Source of the DNA: Azospirillum sp. TSH64
GTDB taxonomy: Bacteria; Pseudomonadota; Alphaproteobacteria; Azospirillales; Azospirillaceae
Direction of reading: 5' to 3'
Assembly (NCBI RefSeq): GCF_003116035.1
Contig: NZ_LGQW01000015.1
Span: forward strand, 206,218-270,217
DNA length: 64,000 nucleotides
This document shows positions 1 through 11,242 of this stretch, piece by piece; position 1 is the stretch's first letter, and every line of letters starts with the position of its first letter. The notes under the pieces were generated by a model that did no database searches, had not been told where the DNA came from, and saw only the letters and a program-made list of their open reading frames with translations. A program made the translations under genes and the position numbers.

Positions 1-939
1 CCGGAGCCGCCGAAGGTCGCCCAGGTGCCGCCGCCCCCGCGCGAGCCGACGCCGCCGCCCAAGCCGACCCCGTCGCCCCCGCCTCCTCCTCCGCCGCCAC
101 CCCCGCCGCCTCCGCCCCCGGATCCGGCGCCGTCGCCGACTCCGAAGCCGCCGGAGCCTCCCAAGCCCGAGCCGCCGAAGCCGGAACCGCCCAAACCGGA
201 ACCGCCGAAGCACGAGCCCAAGCCCGAGCCTCCGAAACCGGAGCCGCCCAAGCCCGAGCCGAAAAAGCCCGAGCCTCCTAAGCCGGAACCGCCGAAACCG
301 GAACCGCCCAAGGCGGAGCCGAAGAAGCCGGAGCCTGCCAAGGAGGTCGCGAAGGCCGAGCCGCCGAAGGATGCCAAGGCCGAGACGAAGAAGGCGGATG
401 CGCCGGCCAAGCAGCCGGAGAAGCCGTCGGCCAAGGCCGACCCGCTGTCCGACCTGCTGTCGAACGTCGGGAAGATCAAGCCGTCGGACAACCCGAAGGC
501 TGACGGCAAGGCATCGGCCAGCGCCAACAGCGACGCCAAGCCCAGCCAGAAGACCGCGTCGGCGGCTCCGGCCGGGGCGGCCAAGGCAACAAACGGCCCC
601 GACAAGCCGTTCAAGCCATCCGGCCGCGCGTTGGACGCCATCCGCGGCCAGCTGAGCAAGAACTGGAACTTCGACAGCGGCCGCAAGGACGCCGGTTCGA
701 TGCAGATCGAGATCCATGTGGAGGTCGGCCGCGACCACAGCGTGGTTCGCGCCTGGATCGACGACAAGTACAGGTCGCGCTACATGTCGGATGCCGCCTT
801 CCGGGCGTCGGCCGACGCGGCGGTGCGCGCGGTCAAGCGGTCCAGCCCCCTGGAGCTGCTGACCAGCGAGTTCACGCCGCAGACTTATGAAGATTGGCGC
901 TTCATCGTGTTCAATTTCGACCCGAGGGACATGTTCTGA
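1..939 (+). CDS. tolA: TolA, C-terminal part (5' truncated by window edge)
   Basis: The reading frame is open from base 1, so the start lies upstream; about 312 codons are visible. TolA is the inner-membrane protein that spans the periplasm and couples TolQR energy to TolB/Pal. The visible part opens with a long proline run, then many [17 protein letters not shown] repeats and an Ala/Lys-rich stretch, which fit the extended periplasmic domain. The last ~100 residues, ending in [16 protein letters not shown], resemble the TonB/TolA C-terminal domain. The stop at 937-939 is two bases before the tolB ATG, so the two are co-transcribed. The membrane helix is outside the window. Confidence 0.9.
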   Translation, partial: PEPPKVAQVPPPPREPTPPPKPTPSPPPPPPPPPPPPPPPDPAPSPTPKPPEPPKPEPPKPEPPKPEPPKHEPKPEPPKPEPPKPEPKKPEPPKPEPPKPEPPKAEPKKPEPAKEVAKAEPPKDAKAETKKADAPAKQPEKPSAKADPLSDLLSNVGKIKPSDNPKADGKASASANSDAKPSQKTASAAPAGAAKATNGPDKPFKPSGRALDAIRGQLSKNWNFDSGRKDAGSMQIEIHVEVGRDHSVVRAWIDDKYRSRYMSDAAFRASADAAVRAVKRSSPLELLTSEFTPQTYEDWRFIVFNFDPRDMF

Positions 940-941
940 CC

Positions 942-2294
942 ATGACGACGAAGACGAGGCTTCTGTTGAAGCTGGCCGGGGCCACCGGCGCGCTTCTCCT
1001 CTCCCTCGGCGTTGCCGCTCCGCAGGAGGCGCGCGCCGAGTTGCGCATCGACATCACGCGGGGCGTGTCCGAGCCGCTGCCCATCGCCATCACCAGCTTC
1101 GCCGGATCGGGCGGGCGCGATGCGCAGATGGGCGCCGACATCTCCAAGGTGATCTCCGACGATCTGGAGCGCTCCGGCCTGTTCAAGCCGCTGGACCCGC
1201 GCGGCTTCCTGCAGACGCCGGACCAGCTGCGCAGCGGCGAGCCGCGCTATCAGGACTGGAAGGCGCTGGGCGCCCAGGCCCTGGTCGCCGGCAACACCAC
1301 CACGGGCGCCGACGGCCGCATGAAGGTCGATTTCCGCCTGTGGGACGTCGCCGCCGGCCAGTACATGCAAGGGCTGAGCTACAGCGCCTCGCCGCAGGAA
1401 TGGCGCCGCATCGCCCACATCGTGGCCGACGCCATCTATAAGCGCCTGACCGGCGAGGACGGCTATTTCGACACGCGCATCGTCTATGTCGCCGAATCCG
1501 GCCCGGCGAACGCGCGCAAGAAGCAGCTGGCCATCATGGACCAGGACAGCGCCAACCATCAGTTCCTGACCGACGGCCAGACCCTGGTCCTGACGCCGCG
1601 CTTCTCGCCGACGTCCCAGGAAATCACGTACATGTCGTACTTCAACAAGAAGCCGCGCGTGTACCTGTTCAACATCGACACCGGCCGCCAAGAGGTCCTG
1701 GGCGACTTCCCCGGCATGACCTTCGCTCCGCGCTTCTCGCCGGACGGCAACAAGGTCATCATGTCGATGGCCCAGAACGGCAACACCGACATCTACACGC
1801 TGGACCTGCGCACCCGCCGCCAGACCCAGCTGACCGATGCGCCGGGCATCGACACCGGCCCCAGCTACTCGCCGGACGGCCAGCGCATCGTCTTCGAGTC
1901 GGACCGCGGCGGCACCCAGCAGCTCTATGTCATGGGCGCCGACGGCTCGGGCGTGAAGCGGCTGACCTTCGGCGAGGGCCGGTACGGTACGCCGGTGTGG
2001 TCGCCGCGCGGCGACCTGATCGCATTCACGCGCCAGCGTGGTAGCAGCTTTGCAGTTGGCGTAATCCGTCCGGATGGGACGGGGGAACGGATCCTGACCG
2101 AAGCCTTCCACGTCGAGGGTCCGACCTGGGCCCCCAACGGCCGAGTCATCATGTTCTTCAAGGACTTGCCGTCGGGTGACGGGCGTGGCCGCAACGCAAA
2201 GCTGTACAGCATCGACATCACCGGCGCCAACGAGCGTCGCGTGAGCACCCCGGTCGATGCGTCGGACCCCGCGTGGTCGCCCTTGATTCCCTAG
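942..2294 (+). CDS. tolB: Tol-Pal system beta-propeller protein TolB
   Basis: A 450-residue periplasmic protein. The ATG at 942 lies 2 bp after tolA and starts a signal peptide (hydrophobic [19 protein letters not shown], cleavage probably after EARA). The N-terminal domain is followed by a six-bladed propeller marked by repeated FSPDG, YSPDG, WSPRG and WAPNG turns. TolB binds Pal and the TolA C-terminus and links the inner-membrane motor to the outer membrane during envelope constriction. Length is as expected for the family. It is in the tolA-tolB-pal-cpoB order. Confidence 0.96.
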   Translation: MTTKTRLLLKLAGATGALLLSLGVAAPQEARAELRIDITRGVSEPLPIAITSFAGSGGRDAQMGADISKVISDDLERSGLFKPLDPRGFLQTPDQLRSGEPRYQDWKALGAQALVAGNTTTGADGRMKVDFRLWDVAAGQYMQGLSYSASPQEWRRIAHIVADAIYKRLTGEDGYFDTRIVYVAESGPANARKKQLAIMDQDSANHQFLTDGQTLVLTPRFSPTSQEITYMSYFNKKPRVYLFNIDTGRQEVLGDFPGMTFAPRFSPDGNKVIMSMAQNGNTDIYTLDLRTRRQTQLTDAPGIDTGPSYSPDGQRIVFESDRGGTQQLYVMGADGSGVKRLTFGEGRYGTPVWSPRGDLIAFTRQRGSSFAVGVIRPDGTGERILTEAFHVEGPTWAPNGRVIMFFKDLPSGDGRGRNAKLYSIDITGANERRVSTPVDASDPAWSPLIP

Positions 2295-2443
2295 TGGAGT
2301 AGCCCTATTTTGCGGCCACGCGGGAGCAATGCTCAAGACAAAGGTCGAACGTCGTCTTTTCGTCGGGGATTGGCGGAAAGAAGCGGCTCCTGTGCAGACA
2401 AAGTTCGACCATCAAACAAGTTTCGTTCAAGGGGTCCCTGAAC

Positions 2444-2914
2444 ATGCGTATGAAGTTCCTCGCTCTCGCCGCGGTCGCTCTGCTCGCCGCTTGCGAATCC
2501 ACTCCGAACGACGCCGCCAACGGCGCCAACACCGGTGCCCAGCAGTCGTCGGTCCGTCCGGGCTCGGCGGAAGATTTCGTCGTCAACGTCGGCGACCGCG
2601 TCTTCTTCGGCCTCGACCGCTTCGACCTGTCGCCGGAGGCTCGCGCCACCCTCGACCGTCAGGCCAAGTGGCTGCAGACCTACGGCTCGGTCACCGTCAC
2701 TGTCGAGGGCCATGCCGACGAGCGCGGCACCCGCGAGTACAACCTCGCCCTGGGTGAGCGTCGCGCCAACTCGGTGAAGAACTACCTGGCCGCCAAGGGC
2801 ATCACCCCGAACCGCGTCAACGTCGTCTCCTACGGCAAGGAGCGTCCGGCCGTCGTTGGTTCGAACGAGGCCGCCTGGTCGCAGAACCGCCGTGGCGTGA
2901 CCGTCGTCAACTGA
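2444..2914 (+). CDS. pal: Peptidoglycan-associated lipoprotein Pal
   Basis: A 156-residue outer-membrane lipoprotein. The signal peptide ends in a lipobox (LLAAC, lipidated Cys17). The C-terminal OmpA-like domain carries the peptidoglycan-binding segment EGHADERGTREYNLALGERR, with the Asp and Arg residues that contact meso-diaminopimelate in this family. It lies 149 bp after tolB, so it may also have its own promoter, and it is followed by a strong terminator. A purine-rich ribosome site (aaggggt) precedes the ATG. Confidence 0.96.
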   Translation: MRMKFLALAAVALLAACESTPNDAANGANTGAQQSSVRPGSAEDFVVNVGDRVFFGLDRFDLSPEARATLDRQAKWLQTYGSVTVTVEGHADERGTREYNLALGERRANSVKNYLAAKGITPNRVNVVSYGKERPAVVGSNEAAWSQNRRGVTVVN

Positions 2915-2949
2915 TGACGCCGGTCCCCGCCTGACGGGGAACAGGGAAG

Positions 2950-2992
2950 GGCGCCGCCGCCGGGCAACCGGGGGCGGCGCCTTTTCTTTTTT
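2950..2992 (+). terminator. Rho-independent terminator after pal
   Basis: A perfect 9-bp stem (GGCGCCGCC / GGCGGCGCC) with a 14-nt loop is followed directly by TTTTCTTTTTT. It should end the tol-pal transcript before cpoB. Confidence 0.85.
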
Positions 2993-3164
2993 GGCGGCAT
3001 CTTCCCGGAAGATCCTTTTCGGGGGCCGGAAAAATCCGGCAAGGTCGGTTCTTTGCGTGGACGCGCAAGTTCTGCTAAACAGCGGCCATCGCGTCGCCTT
3101 TATCGTTCGCCATGGTCGCCGTGGGTGCTCCCCCGGCATCAGATCTCCTCAGGATCCCACGCGC

Positions 3165-4031
3165 ATGACCAACATCCGTCCCGTCGCCGCCCTCCTGCTG
3201 GGTGGCATGCTCGCGGCAACCCCAGCCGTGGGCCCCGCCCTGGCCCAGTCGAAGGGGCAGATCGAGCGGCTGCAATCGCTGGAAACGCAGGTCGCGGCAC
3301 TGGGCGGTCCGGTGGAGGTGGCGCAGCTGTCGCCCTCCGTCGCCGCCGATTTCGAGATCCGCCTGCAGAACCTGGAGCGCACCATCCAGGATCTGACCGG
3401 CAAGTACGAGGAATCGACCTATCAGCTCAGCCAGCTGCGCGAGCGCCTGGAGAAGGTGAACGCCGACGTCGATTTCCGCCTGAAGGATCTGGAGAAGGGC
3501 GGCGGGACCGCCGGCGGCGCCATGGGGGGTGCCATGTCCGATGCCGCCCCGACCAAGCCGTCCAAGGCTGCCGCGGCTGACGAGAAGAAGGCCGACAAGC
3601 CGGCGCAGACCGCTTCGGCCAATCCGCCCTCGACCGCCGGACTGTCGCCGGAAAAGCAGTATGAGCAGGCGTTCGAGTTGCTGCGCAACTCCGACTATGA
3701 CCGGGCGGAGAAGGCGTTGCAGGAGTTCATCGTCAAGAACAAGTCGCATGCCTATGCCGGCAACGCGCAATATTGGCTGGGCGAGAGCTATTACGTCCGC
3801 AACAAGTTCCCGGAAGCGGCCCAGGCCTTCGCCGAGGTGCTATCCAAGTACCGCACCAACCCGAAGGCGGCCGACAGCCTGCTGAAGCTGGGTATGACCC
3901 TGCAGCAGATGAACAAGAAGTCGGACGCCTGCACCGCCTTCGGCCAGCTGCTGACCAAGTTCCCCGAAGCCTCGGCCAGCGTGAAGCGCCGCGCCGATAC
4001 GGAGCGCAAGCGCATCAATTGCCCGGCCTGA
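3165..4031 (+). CDS. cpoB: Cell division coordinator CpoB (YbgF)
   Basis: A 288-residue periplasmic protein that links Tol-Pal constriction with peptidoglycan synthesis. The start at 3165 gives a signal peptide (PVAALLLGGMLAATPAVGPALAQ). Next come heptad-like segments for the trimeric coiled coil (LQNLERTIQDLTGKYEEST), a low-complexity Ala/Lys/Pro linker, and a C-terminal TPR domain beginning near EKQYEQAFELLRNSDYDRAE. It is the last tol-linked gene here. Its stop overlaps the tilS ATG by one base (TGATG). The frame is open further upstream, but only this start gives a secretion signal. Confidence 0.93.
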   Translation: MTNIRPVAALLLGGMLAATPAVGPALAQSKGQIERLQSLETQVAALGGPVEVAQLSPSVAADFEIRLQNLERTIQDLTGKYEESTYQLSQLRERLEKVNADVDFRLKDLEKGGGTAGGAMGGAMSDAAPTKPSKAAAADEKKADKPAQTASANPPSTAGLSPEKQYEQAFELLRNSDYDRAEKALQEFIVKNKSHAYAGNAQYWLGESYYVRNKFPEAAQAFAEVLSKYRTNPKAADSLLKLGMTLQQMNKKSDACTAFGQLLTKFPEASASVKRRADTERKRINCPA

Positions 4032-5413
4032 TGGGCGGCGACTCCGAAGACGGCCCCGGGGACGGTGGGCCGGTATCGCGGGAGGAGTTCGCCCACGCCC
4101 TGGCGGCGCTGGGCGGATTCGAACCGTCACCAGCCGTCGCGGTCGGGGTTTCAGGTGGTGGCGACAGCGTGGCGCTGGTCCTGCTGCTGCGGCATTGGGT
4201 CGCGGAGCGGGGCGGAAGCCTGCTGGCGCTGACCGTCGATCATGGGCTGCGGCCCGAGTCCGCCGGGGAGGCGGCAGCGGTCGGGCGGGCGATGGCCCGT
4301 CTCGGCGTTCCCCACCGCATCCTGCGCTGGGACGGGGCGAAGCCGTCGGCCGGAATCCAGGCTGCCGCCCGGACGGCGCGGCACCGGCTGCTCGGCGCGG
4401 CCTGCGCCGAGGCCGGCATCCTGCATCTGGCGCTCGCCCATCATCGTGATGATCAGGCTGAAACGGTTCTGCTGAGGCTGGCCCGCGGGTCCGGCATCGA
4501 CGGGCTGGCCGGGATGGCGCCCGTCCGTGCCGATGGGGCGGTGCGGGTGATCCGGCCGCTGCTGCGCTTTTCCCACGAGCGGCTGCTGGCGACCTGCCGC
4601 GCGGGAGGCGTGGACTGGATCGAGGATCCCTCCAACAGCAACCCGCGCTTCGCCCGTGCCCGGCTGCGCGCCGCCCGCGAGACTTTGGGCGGGGAGGGGC
4701 TCGACGCCGGCCGGTTGGGCGAGGTCGCCCGGCGCGCCGGCCGTGCCCGGGCGGCGCTGGAACAGGCGACGGCCGCGCTGCTGGCAGAGGCCGCAACCGT
4801 TCATCCGGAGGGCTGGATCACCCTGGCGCCGGCACCGCTGCGCGCCGCACCGCTGGAGATCGCGCTGCGGGCTCTGGGTGCCGCGCTGGCCGCGGTCGGC
4901 GGACCGGCGTACCCGGTGCGCGACGAAGCGCTGGAGCGGCTGCTCGACGGTTTGAAGGACGGGCAGGGCGGAGCGAAGACGGGCGCGACCTTGGGCGGCT
5001 GCGTCGTCCGGATGCGGCGCGGCGCGGTCATGGTCGCGCGCGAACCGGTGGCGGTGACGGAGCGGCCGACGGTGGCCCCCGGAGGAACAATTCGCTGGGA
5101 CGGTCGATTCGACCTGAGGGTGTCGCCCGGCCATTGCCGGCCCGTCACGGTCGCGGCGCTGGGGGCCGAGGGTTGGCGCGAATGGGCAGGTCGCCAAGCG
5201 CCGAAGGGGGTGCCCGACCTGCCGGTTCCGGTGCGGGAAACCCTGCCAAGCCTTTGGTCGGGCACGGATTTGCTTGGTGTGCCGATGATCGGCATGTGCT
5301 ACGGGTTCGACGCGGATGGACAGCATCCGGTGGACCGCGCAAGGTTTTGTCCACTTTCGTCGTTGGGAAGACCAGCTTTTACGGTTGTTTCGGACCGGGA
5401 CGGCATTATTTAA
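4031..5413 (+). CDS. tilS: tRNA(Ile)-lysidine synthase TilS
   Basis: A 460-residue N-type ATP pyrophosphatase that modifies C34 of tRNA-Ile(CAU) to lysidine so that it reads AUA. The PP-loop SGGGDS is at residues 41-46, and the DHGLR and AHHRDDQAETVLLRLARGSG motifs typical of TilS follow. The C-terminal region is longer and less conserved. The ATG overlaps the cpoB stop, implying translational coupling. The tilS-ftsH pair is widely conserved. A shorter start cannot be excluded, because the first ~30 residues are not typical. Confidence 0.94.
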   Translation: MGGDSEDGPGDGGPVSREEFAHALAALGGFEPSPAVAVGVSGGGDSVALVLLLRHWVAERGGSLLALTVDHGLRPESAGEAAAVGRAMARLGVPHRILRWDGAKPSAGIQAAARTARHRLLGAACAEAGILHLALAHHRDDQAETVLLRLARGSGIDGLAGMAPVRADGAVRVIRPLLRFSHERLLATCRAGGVDWIEDPSNSNPRFARARLRAARETLGGEGLDAGRLGEVARRAGRARAALEQATAALLAEAATVHPEGWITLAPAPLRAAPLEIALRALGAALAAVGGPAYPVRDEALERLLDGLKDGQGGAKTGATLGGCVVRMRRGAVMVAREPVAVTERPTVAPGGTIRWDGRFDLRVSPGHCRPVTVAALGAEGWREWAGRQAPKGVPDLPVPVRETLPSLWSGTDLLGVPMIGMCYGFDADGQHPVDRARFCPLSSLGRPAFTVVSDRDGII

Positions 5414-5495
5414 TCTGGGAACGTGCCCGTAGGAGACCGGGGTGCGGCCTTGTCGGCGCACCGCATGGCGATGGGTTCGCAGAAAGGCGTGTGAC

Positions 5496-7433
<1,938 letters not shown>

Positions 7434-7457
7434 GGCTCCGGGTTCGGAAATGAAGAA

Positions 7458-7487
7458 GGCGGCGCTGCGAGGCGCCGCCTTTTTTCT
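7458..7487 (+). terminator. Rho-independent terminator after ftsH
   Basis: The stem GGCGGCGC / GCGCCGCC with a six-base loop is followed by a T-rich run (TTTTTTCTTT). It separates ftsH from the convergent gene that ends at 7518. Confidence 0.85.
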
Positions 7488-7517
7488 TTGGCAGATTTCG
7501 AAGTGGGCAGGAACCGC

Positions 7518-8681
7518 TCAGAGCGCGCCCTTCTGCTCGCGGCGGCGGTCCAGCGCCACGTCGAACTGGCGCAGCAGCTTCTGCATGCCCTCGAAATACA
7601 GCTTGCGCGTCGGCGTGTTCTTCATGCAGCGGGCGTCGAGATGGGCGACGCTGGTGAGCGCGGACACGCAGTAGCCGAGCAGCCAGTAGCGCGACCGGAT
7701 GCTGCGCAGATAGTCGCGGAACGGCTCCGGCTGGCCGGCCATGAAGCTGCTGAAGGAGGCCTCGTAGTCCGACAGGATGGTGCGGATGTCCAGCAGCGTC
7801 GTCTCCAGCAGCTTGCCCACCTTCTCGATGTGCATCAGCAGCTGGGTCTCGTAGGGCTTGTGCATGCGGATGTCGACCGGGATGCACTCGCGCGACTTCA
7901 GCCAGGTCAGGATGGTGCGGGCGCGCGGGGCGATGCGGCGCAGTTGGTATTCGTAGAAGGTCGTGCCCTTCCACGCGCTGAAGATGGTGTCGGCCTCCGA
8001 CCGTTCGATGCCGAAGGCGGAGACGAACAGGCCGGCTTCTTCCAGGTTGGGGTTCCAGATCGCCTCCAGGAAGCGTTCGACGCTTCCGGCGCTGCCCTGG
8101 CTGCCCGACAGCGCCTTGCGGACGATCGGCTCGATGCGGGCGCGGATCAGGCGGCGGAGCTGATGGTCCTCCTCGTTGGAGATCAGCCAGTGGCGCGGAT
8201 CGACGTTGATCTTCTCCGCCTCGAAGCAGGTCTTCAGCAGGAAGGCGTCGAGCGACGGCACGTCGTCGATCATCTGGAGCATCTTCATGTCGCCGATGAT
8301 GCCGTTTTCCTGCGGCCCGTGCTTGATGCCGAACTGCTCTTCCAGCAGGGCCGCACTGTTGCGGCCGCGAAGATAGACGGCGACACCGCCGGCCTCCGGT
8401 GCCTTGGAGTTGTGCGGCACATAGATCCCGGTTTCGACCGGGCGCTCGCCGCCCTCCAGCTCCTCGTCCTCGGCGATGGGATCGCCGCCGTCGTCGTCGC
8501 GGTCGTCGAAGTTCGGGTACTTGAACAGGATGCAGTTGTTCAGGCCCTGAGCCTTGAACATGCGCTGCTCTTCCGGAATCTCGCGCGTGATGCCGATGAG
8601 ATTCATCGACACGCTGGACCCGCCATACAGGATCTGCTCAAGGATCGGAGAAACCGAGTCCATTTTCTTGCGAGCGCGCAT
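7518..8681 (-). CDS. Conserved hypothetical protein, 387 aa
   Basis: I do not recognise this family. The protein is soluble-looking with no signal peptide or clear membrane helix. It has an acidic stretch (DDRDDDGGDPIAEDEELEGG, about residues 60-80) and many charged helices in the second half. Codon use is typical of the chromosome, which supports a real gene. ATG 8681 is used; an internal ATG seven codons on (8663) is possible. It is transcribed leftward toward ftsH and just downstream of the fabI terminator, so it is probably a separate unit. A repeated GAATATT lies right at its start. Confidence 0.75.
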   Translation of the reverse strand: MRARKKMDSVSPILEQILYGGSSVSMNLIGITREIPEEQRMFKAQGLNNCILFKYPNFDDRDDDGGDPIAEDEELEGGERPVETGIYVPHNSKAPEAGGVAVYLRGRNSAALLEEQFGIKHGPQENGIIGDMKMLQMIDDVPSLDAFLLKTCFEAEKINVDPRHWLISNEEDHQLRRLIRARIEPIVRKALSGSQGSAGSVERFLEAIWNPNLEEAGLFVSAFGIERSEADTIFSAWKGTTFYEYQLRRIAPRARTILTWLKSRECIPVDIRMHKPYETQLLMHIEKVGKLLETTLLDIRTILSDYEASFSSFMAGQPEPFRDYLRSIRSRYWLLGYCVSALTSVAHLDARCMKNTPTRKLYFEGMQKLLRQFDVALDRRREQKGAL

Positions 8682-8707
8682 GAATATTACCCAATCCCGC
8701 GAATATT
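8682..8707 (-). promoter_or_regulatory. GAATATT direct repeat upstream of the 387-aa gene
   Basis: GAATATT occurs at 8682-8688 and 8701-8707, 19 bp apart, immediately 5' of the start codon in an AT-rich patch. The spacing of about two helical turns would suit a regulator site, but this is inference only. Confidence 0.3.
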
Positions 8708-8740
8708 TCTCAAATCATAAACGCCGTATTCGCAAACGCA

Positions 8741-8774
8741 AAGAGGGATCGGCGGACCGATCCCTCTCTTCATC
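8741..8774 (-). terminator. Probable terminator of fabI
   Basis: The inverted repeat GAGGGATCGG-cgga-CCGATCCCTC lies 49 bp after the fabI stop. On the minus strand it is followed by TTTGCGTTTG, a short imperfect T tail. Confidence 0.6.
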
Positions 8775-8822
8775 GTGCGATTGCGTGCACCGTCCGGCTG
8801 TTCCACCGAGCGGGCCGTGGCC

Positions 8823-9671
8823 TCAGCCGGCCTTCGGCGTGCCGCCCAGCGAGCCCAGCAGGCTGGCGACTTCGGCCGCCTCGTCCACCGCGACCATGCC
8901 GACGGTGTGGTAACCGCTGTCGACATGCATCACCTCGCCGGTGACGCCGCTGCCCAGATCGGACATCAGGAACAGGCCGGCGCCGCCGACCTCCTGGATG
9001 GTGACGTTGCGCTTCAGCGGGGCGTTCAGCTCGTTCCACTTCAGGATATAGCGGAAGTCCCCGATGCCGCTGGCGGCCAGAGTCTTGATCGGACCGGCGG
9101 AGATGGCGTTGACACGGATGTTGCGGCCACCCAGATCGACTGCCAGATAGCGCACGCTGGCTTCCAGCGCGGCCTTGGCGACACCCATCACGTTGTAATG
9201 GGGCATGACGCGCTCGGCGCCATAGTAGGATAGGGTAAGCAGGCTGCCGCCGTCCTTCATCAGCGGCACGGCGCGCTGCGCCACCGCGGTGAAGGAGTAG
9301 CAGGAGATGTCCATAGTGCGCAGGAAGTTGGCCCGCGTGGTGTCCAGGTACAGCCCGTCCAGCTCGTTCTTGTCGGAAAAGGCGATGGCATGAACCACGA
9401 AGTCCAGCTTGCCCCAGTCCTTCTCGATGGCGGCGAAGGTCGCATCGATGCTGGCCTCGTCCGTGACGTCGCAGGGCAGGACCAGCTTGGCGCCGACCTG
9501 CTCGGCCAGCGGCTTCACCCGCTTCAGCAGCGCGTCGCCCTGGTAGGTGAAGGCAAGCTCCGCCCCGTGCTGGGCCAGGGCGGAGGCGATCCCCCAGGCG
9601 ATCGAACGATCGTTGGCCACGCCCATGATCAGGCCACGCTTGCCGGCCATGAGCGGCATCGGATTGGACAT
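8823..9671 (-). CDS. fabI: Enoyl-[acyl-carrier-protein] reductase FabI (NADH)
   Basis: A 282-residue short-chain dehydrogenase-type enzyme that performs the last reduction in each fatty-acid elongation cycle. It starts SNPMPLMAGKRGLIMGVAN, with the FabI cofactor signature GVANDRSIAWGIA. The catalytic Tyr-X6-Lys is in YNVMGVAK. The start at 9671 is preceded by gaggttccg as ribosome site; the longer upstream frame has no family match. It is monocistronic between divergent yihY and the downstream hairpin. FabI is the target of triclosan in other bacteria (family knowledge). Confidence 0.96.
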   Translation of the reverse strand: MSNPMPLMAGKRGLIMGVANDRSIAWGIASALAQHGAELAFTYQGDALLKRVKPLAEQVGAKLVLPCDVTDEASIDATFAAIEKDWGKLDFVVHAIAFSDKNELDGLYLDTTRANFLRTMDISCYSFTAVAQRAVPLMKDGGSLLTLSYYGAERVMPHYNVMGVAKAALEASVRYLAVDLGGRNIRVNAISAGPIKTLAASGIGDFRYILKWNELNAPLKRNVTIQEVGGAGLFLMSDLGSGVTGEVMHVDSGYHTVGMVAVDEAAEVASLLGSLGGTPKAG

Positions 9672-9789
9672 CGGAACCTCGTGAACGACGGATGTGCTGC
9701 GGCTCCAGCCGCGAAAAGTGGGGCGCATCCTACACGAAAGCGCCCAACGGTCAAACCGACGCGGGCTGTCTTGCCGCAGGAGGCGTCGC

Positions 9790-11172
9790 ATGTCTCATCC
9801 TAAGGACAATCCGGGCCATGAGGACGCCGAGCGCAGCCGCATCCTGACCGGCCTGCGGGAGCTTGGCGGCTTCTTCGGCCACTCCATGCTGCGCTTCTAC
9901 AACGACAACTGCTTCCAGACCGCCGCGGCGCTGACCTACACCTCGCTGCTGGCCATCGTGCCGATGATGACCATCGGCTTCGCCATCTTCTCGGCATTCC
10001 CGGCCTTCAGTGCCCTGCAACTGCGCATCCAGACCGCGCTGGTCAAGAACCTGGTGCCGGAGATCGGCGACGCGATCCTGGAATATCTCGGCCGCTTCAT
10101 GGCGAACGCCGGCCAGATGCCGATCTTCGGCGTGATCGGGCTGGCGGTGTCGGCGGTGCTGCTGATCTGGACCATCGAGGGATCCTTCGCCACGGTCTGG
10201 CGCGTGCGCGAGCCGCGGTCCTACGTGACGCGCATCCTGTCCTTCTGGGCGGTGGTCTCGCTGACCCCGCTGTTCGCCGGTGCCAGCTTGTCCCTGTCCA
10301 GCACGCTGTGGACGGCGCTGGAGGTCGCGCATCTGGAAGGGGTCGTCCATCCGCTGGCAGGGATCGGCATGCTGCTGCCCTTCGCCTTGCAGCTGGTCGG
10401 CTGCTCGCTGCTGTATCTGGTGATCCCGAATCGGGATGTGTTCTGGCTGGACGCGCTGTGCGGCGGGGCCATCGGCTCCATCCTGCTGGAAGGGTCGAAG
10501 GCGATCTTCGGCTGGTACATGCGCGAATACCCGGCCTACCAGACCATCTACGGCGCCCTGTCGGTGGTGCCGATCTTCCTGTTCTGGCTCTACATCGCGT
10601 GGTCGACGGTGCTGTTCGGCGCGGTTGTCGCCGCGTCGCTGCCCGAATGGCGGGCGGGCAAGGTCACCCGCGGCGGCATGGAGGGGCTGCTGCCGGCCCA
10701 GCGGCTGGCGCTGGCGCTGGCCGTCCTGCATGAGCTGATGGAGGCGAGCCGGCTCGGTGTCGGCATGCGCCGCCGCACGCTGGTCGGGCGGGTGCCGGTG
10801 GGCACGCTGCTGATCGACGGTATCCTGGAACAGCTGCGCGATGCCCATTGGGTGGCGCACACCACCCGCGACGCCTGGGTGGTCACCCGCGACATGGGCG
10901 AGGCGACCCTGCTGGAGCTGATGAAGGCGCTGGGCATCGGCATGCGCGGCTCGGTCCATGGGCTGGGCGGCCTTGACCTGCCCTGGCAGGAGCGCACCGC
11001 CCGCCTGCTGGACACCGCCGAGGCGCGGCAGGGCGATCTGCTGAACGTGCCGCTGAAGACCCTGCTGAACGACGATCCGCCGCCGGAAGGGCAGCCGGCG
11101 GGGCAAGGGGCGGGGCAAGGGGCGGGGCAGGCAGGCACCGGGCCGGTGCCGCTGCGGGCGGTGAAGAAATAG
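9790..11172 (+). CDS. YihY/BrkB family inner-membrane protein
   Basis: A 460-residue protein. The first ~290 residues match the YihY/virulence factor BrkB family: NDNCFQTAAALTYTSLLAIV near the start, then about six hydrophobic segments including FGVIGLAVSAVLLIWTIEG and LSVVPIFLFWLYIAWSTVLFGAV. The last ~170 residues are soluble and include a winged-helix-like stretch (VPVGTLLIDGILEQLRDAHWV). The family was once called RNase BN, but that activity belongs to another gene. A good AGGAGG site precedes ATG 9790. It is divergent from fabI. Confidence 0.9.
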   Translation: MSHPKDNPGHEDAERSRILTGLRELGGFFGHSMLRFYNDNCFQTAAALTYTSLLAIVPMMTIGFAIFSAFPAFSALQLRIQTALVKNLVPEIGDAILEYLGRFMANAGQMPIFGVIGLAVSAVLLIWTIEGSFATVWRVREPRSYVTRILSFWAVVSLTPLFAGASLSLSSTLWTALEVAHLEGVVHPLAGIGMLLPFALQLVGCSLLYLVIPNRDVFWLDALCGGAIGSILLEGSKAIFGWYMREYPAYQTIYGALSVVPIFLFWLYIAWSTVLFGAVVAASLPEWRAGKVTRGGMEGLLPAQRLALALAVLHELMEASRLGVGMRRRTLVGRVPVGTLLIDGILEQLRDAHWVAHTTRDAWVVTRDMGEATLLELMKALGIGMRGSVHGLGGLDLPWQERTARLLDTAEARQGDLLNVPLKTLLNDDPPPEGQPAGQGAGQGAGQAGTGPVPLRAVKK

Positions 11173-11242
11173 GGGACCGGCAGCGGCGGCGGGCCGAAGC
11201 GGTTCTGCGCCCTGAGGGGAGGGGGAAACCCGGCGGCGGCGG

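Noticed and set aside
25..330. Possible tandem DNA repeat array of PEPPKPEP units
   Set aside because: This is ordinary coding low complexity of the TolA periplasmic linker, in frame throughout.
885..2336. Long minus-strand open frame opposite tolB
   Set aside because: It is an antisense shadow of tolB; composition is Arg/Ala/Gly/Val-biased with no family pattern, as usual for GC-rich DNA.
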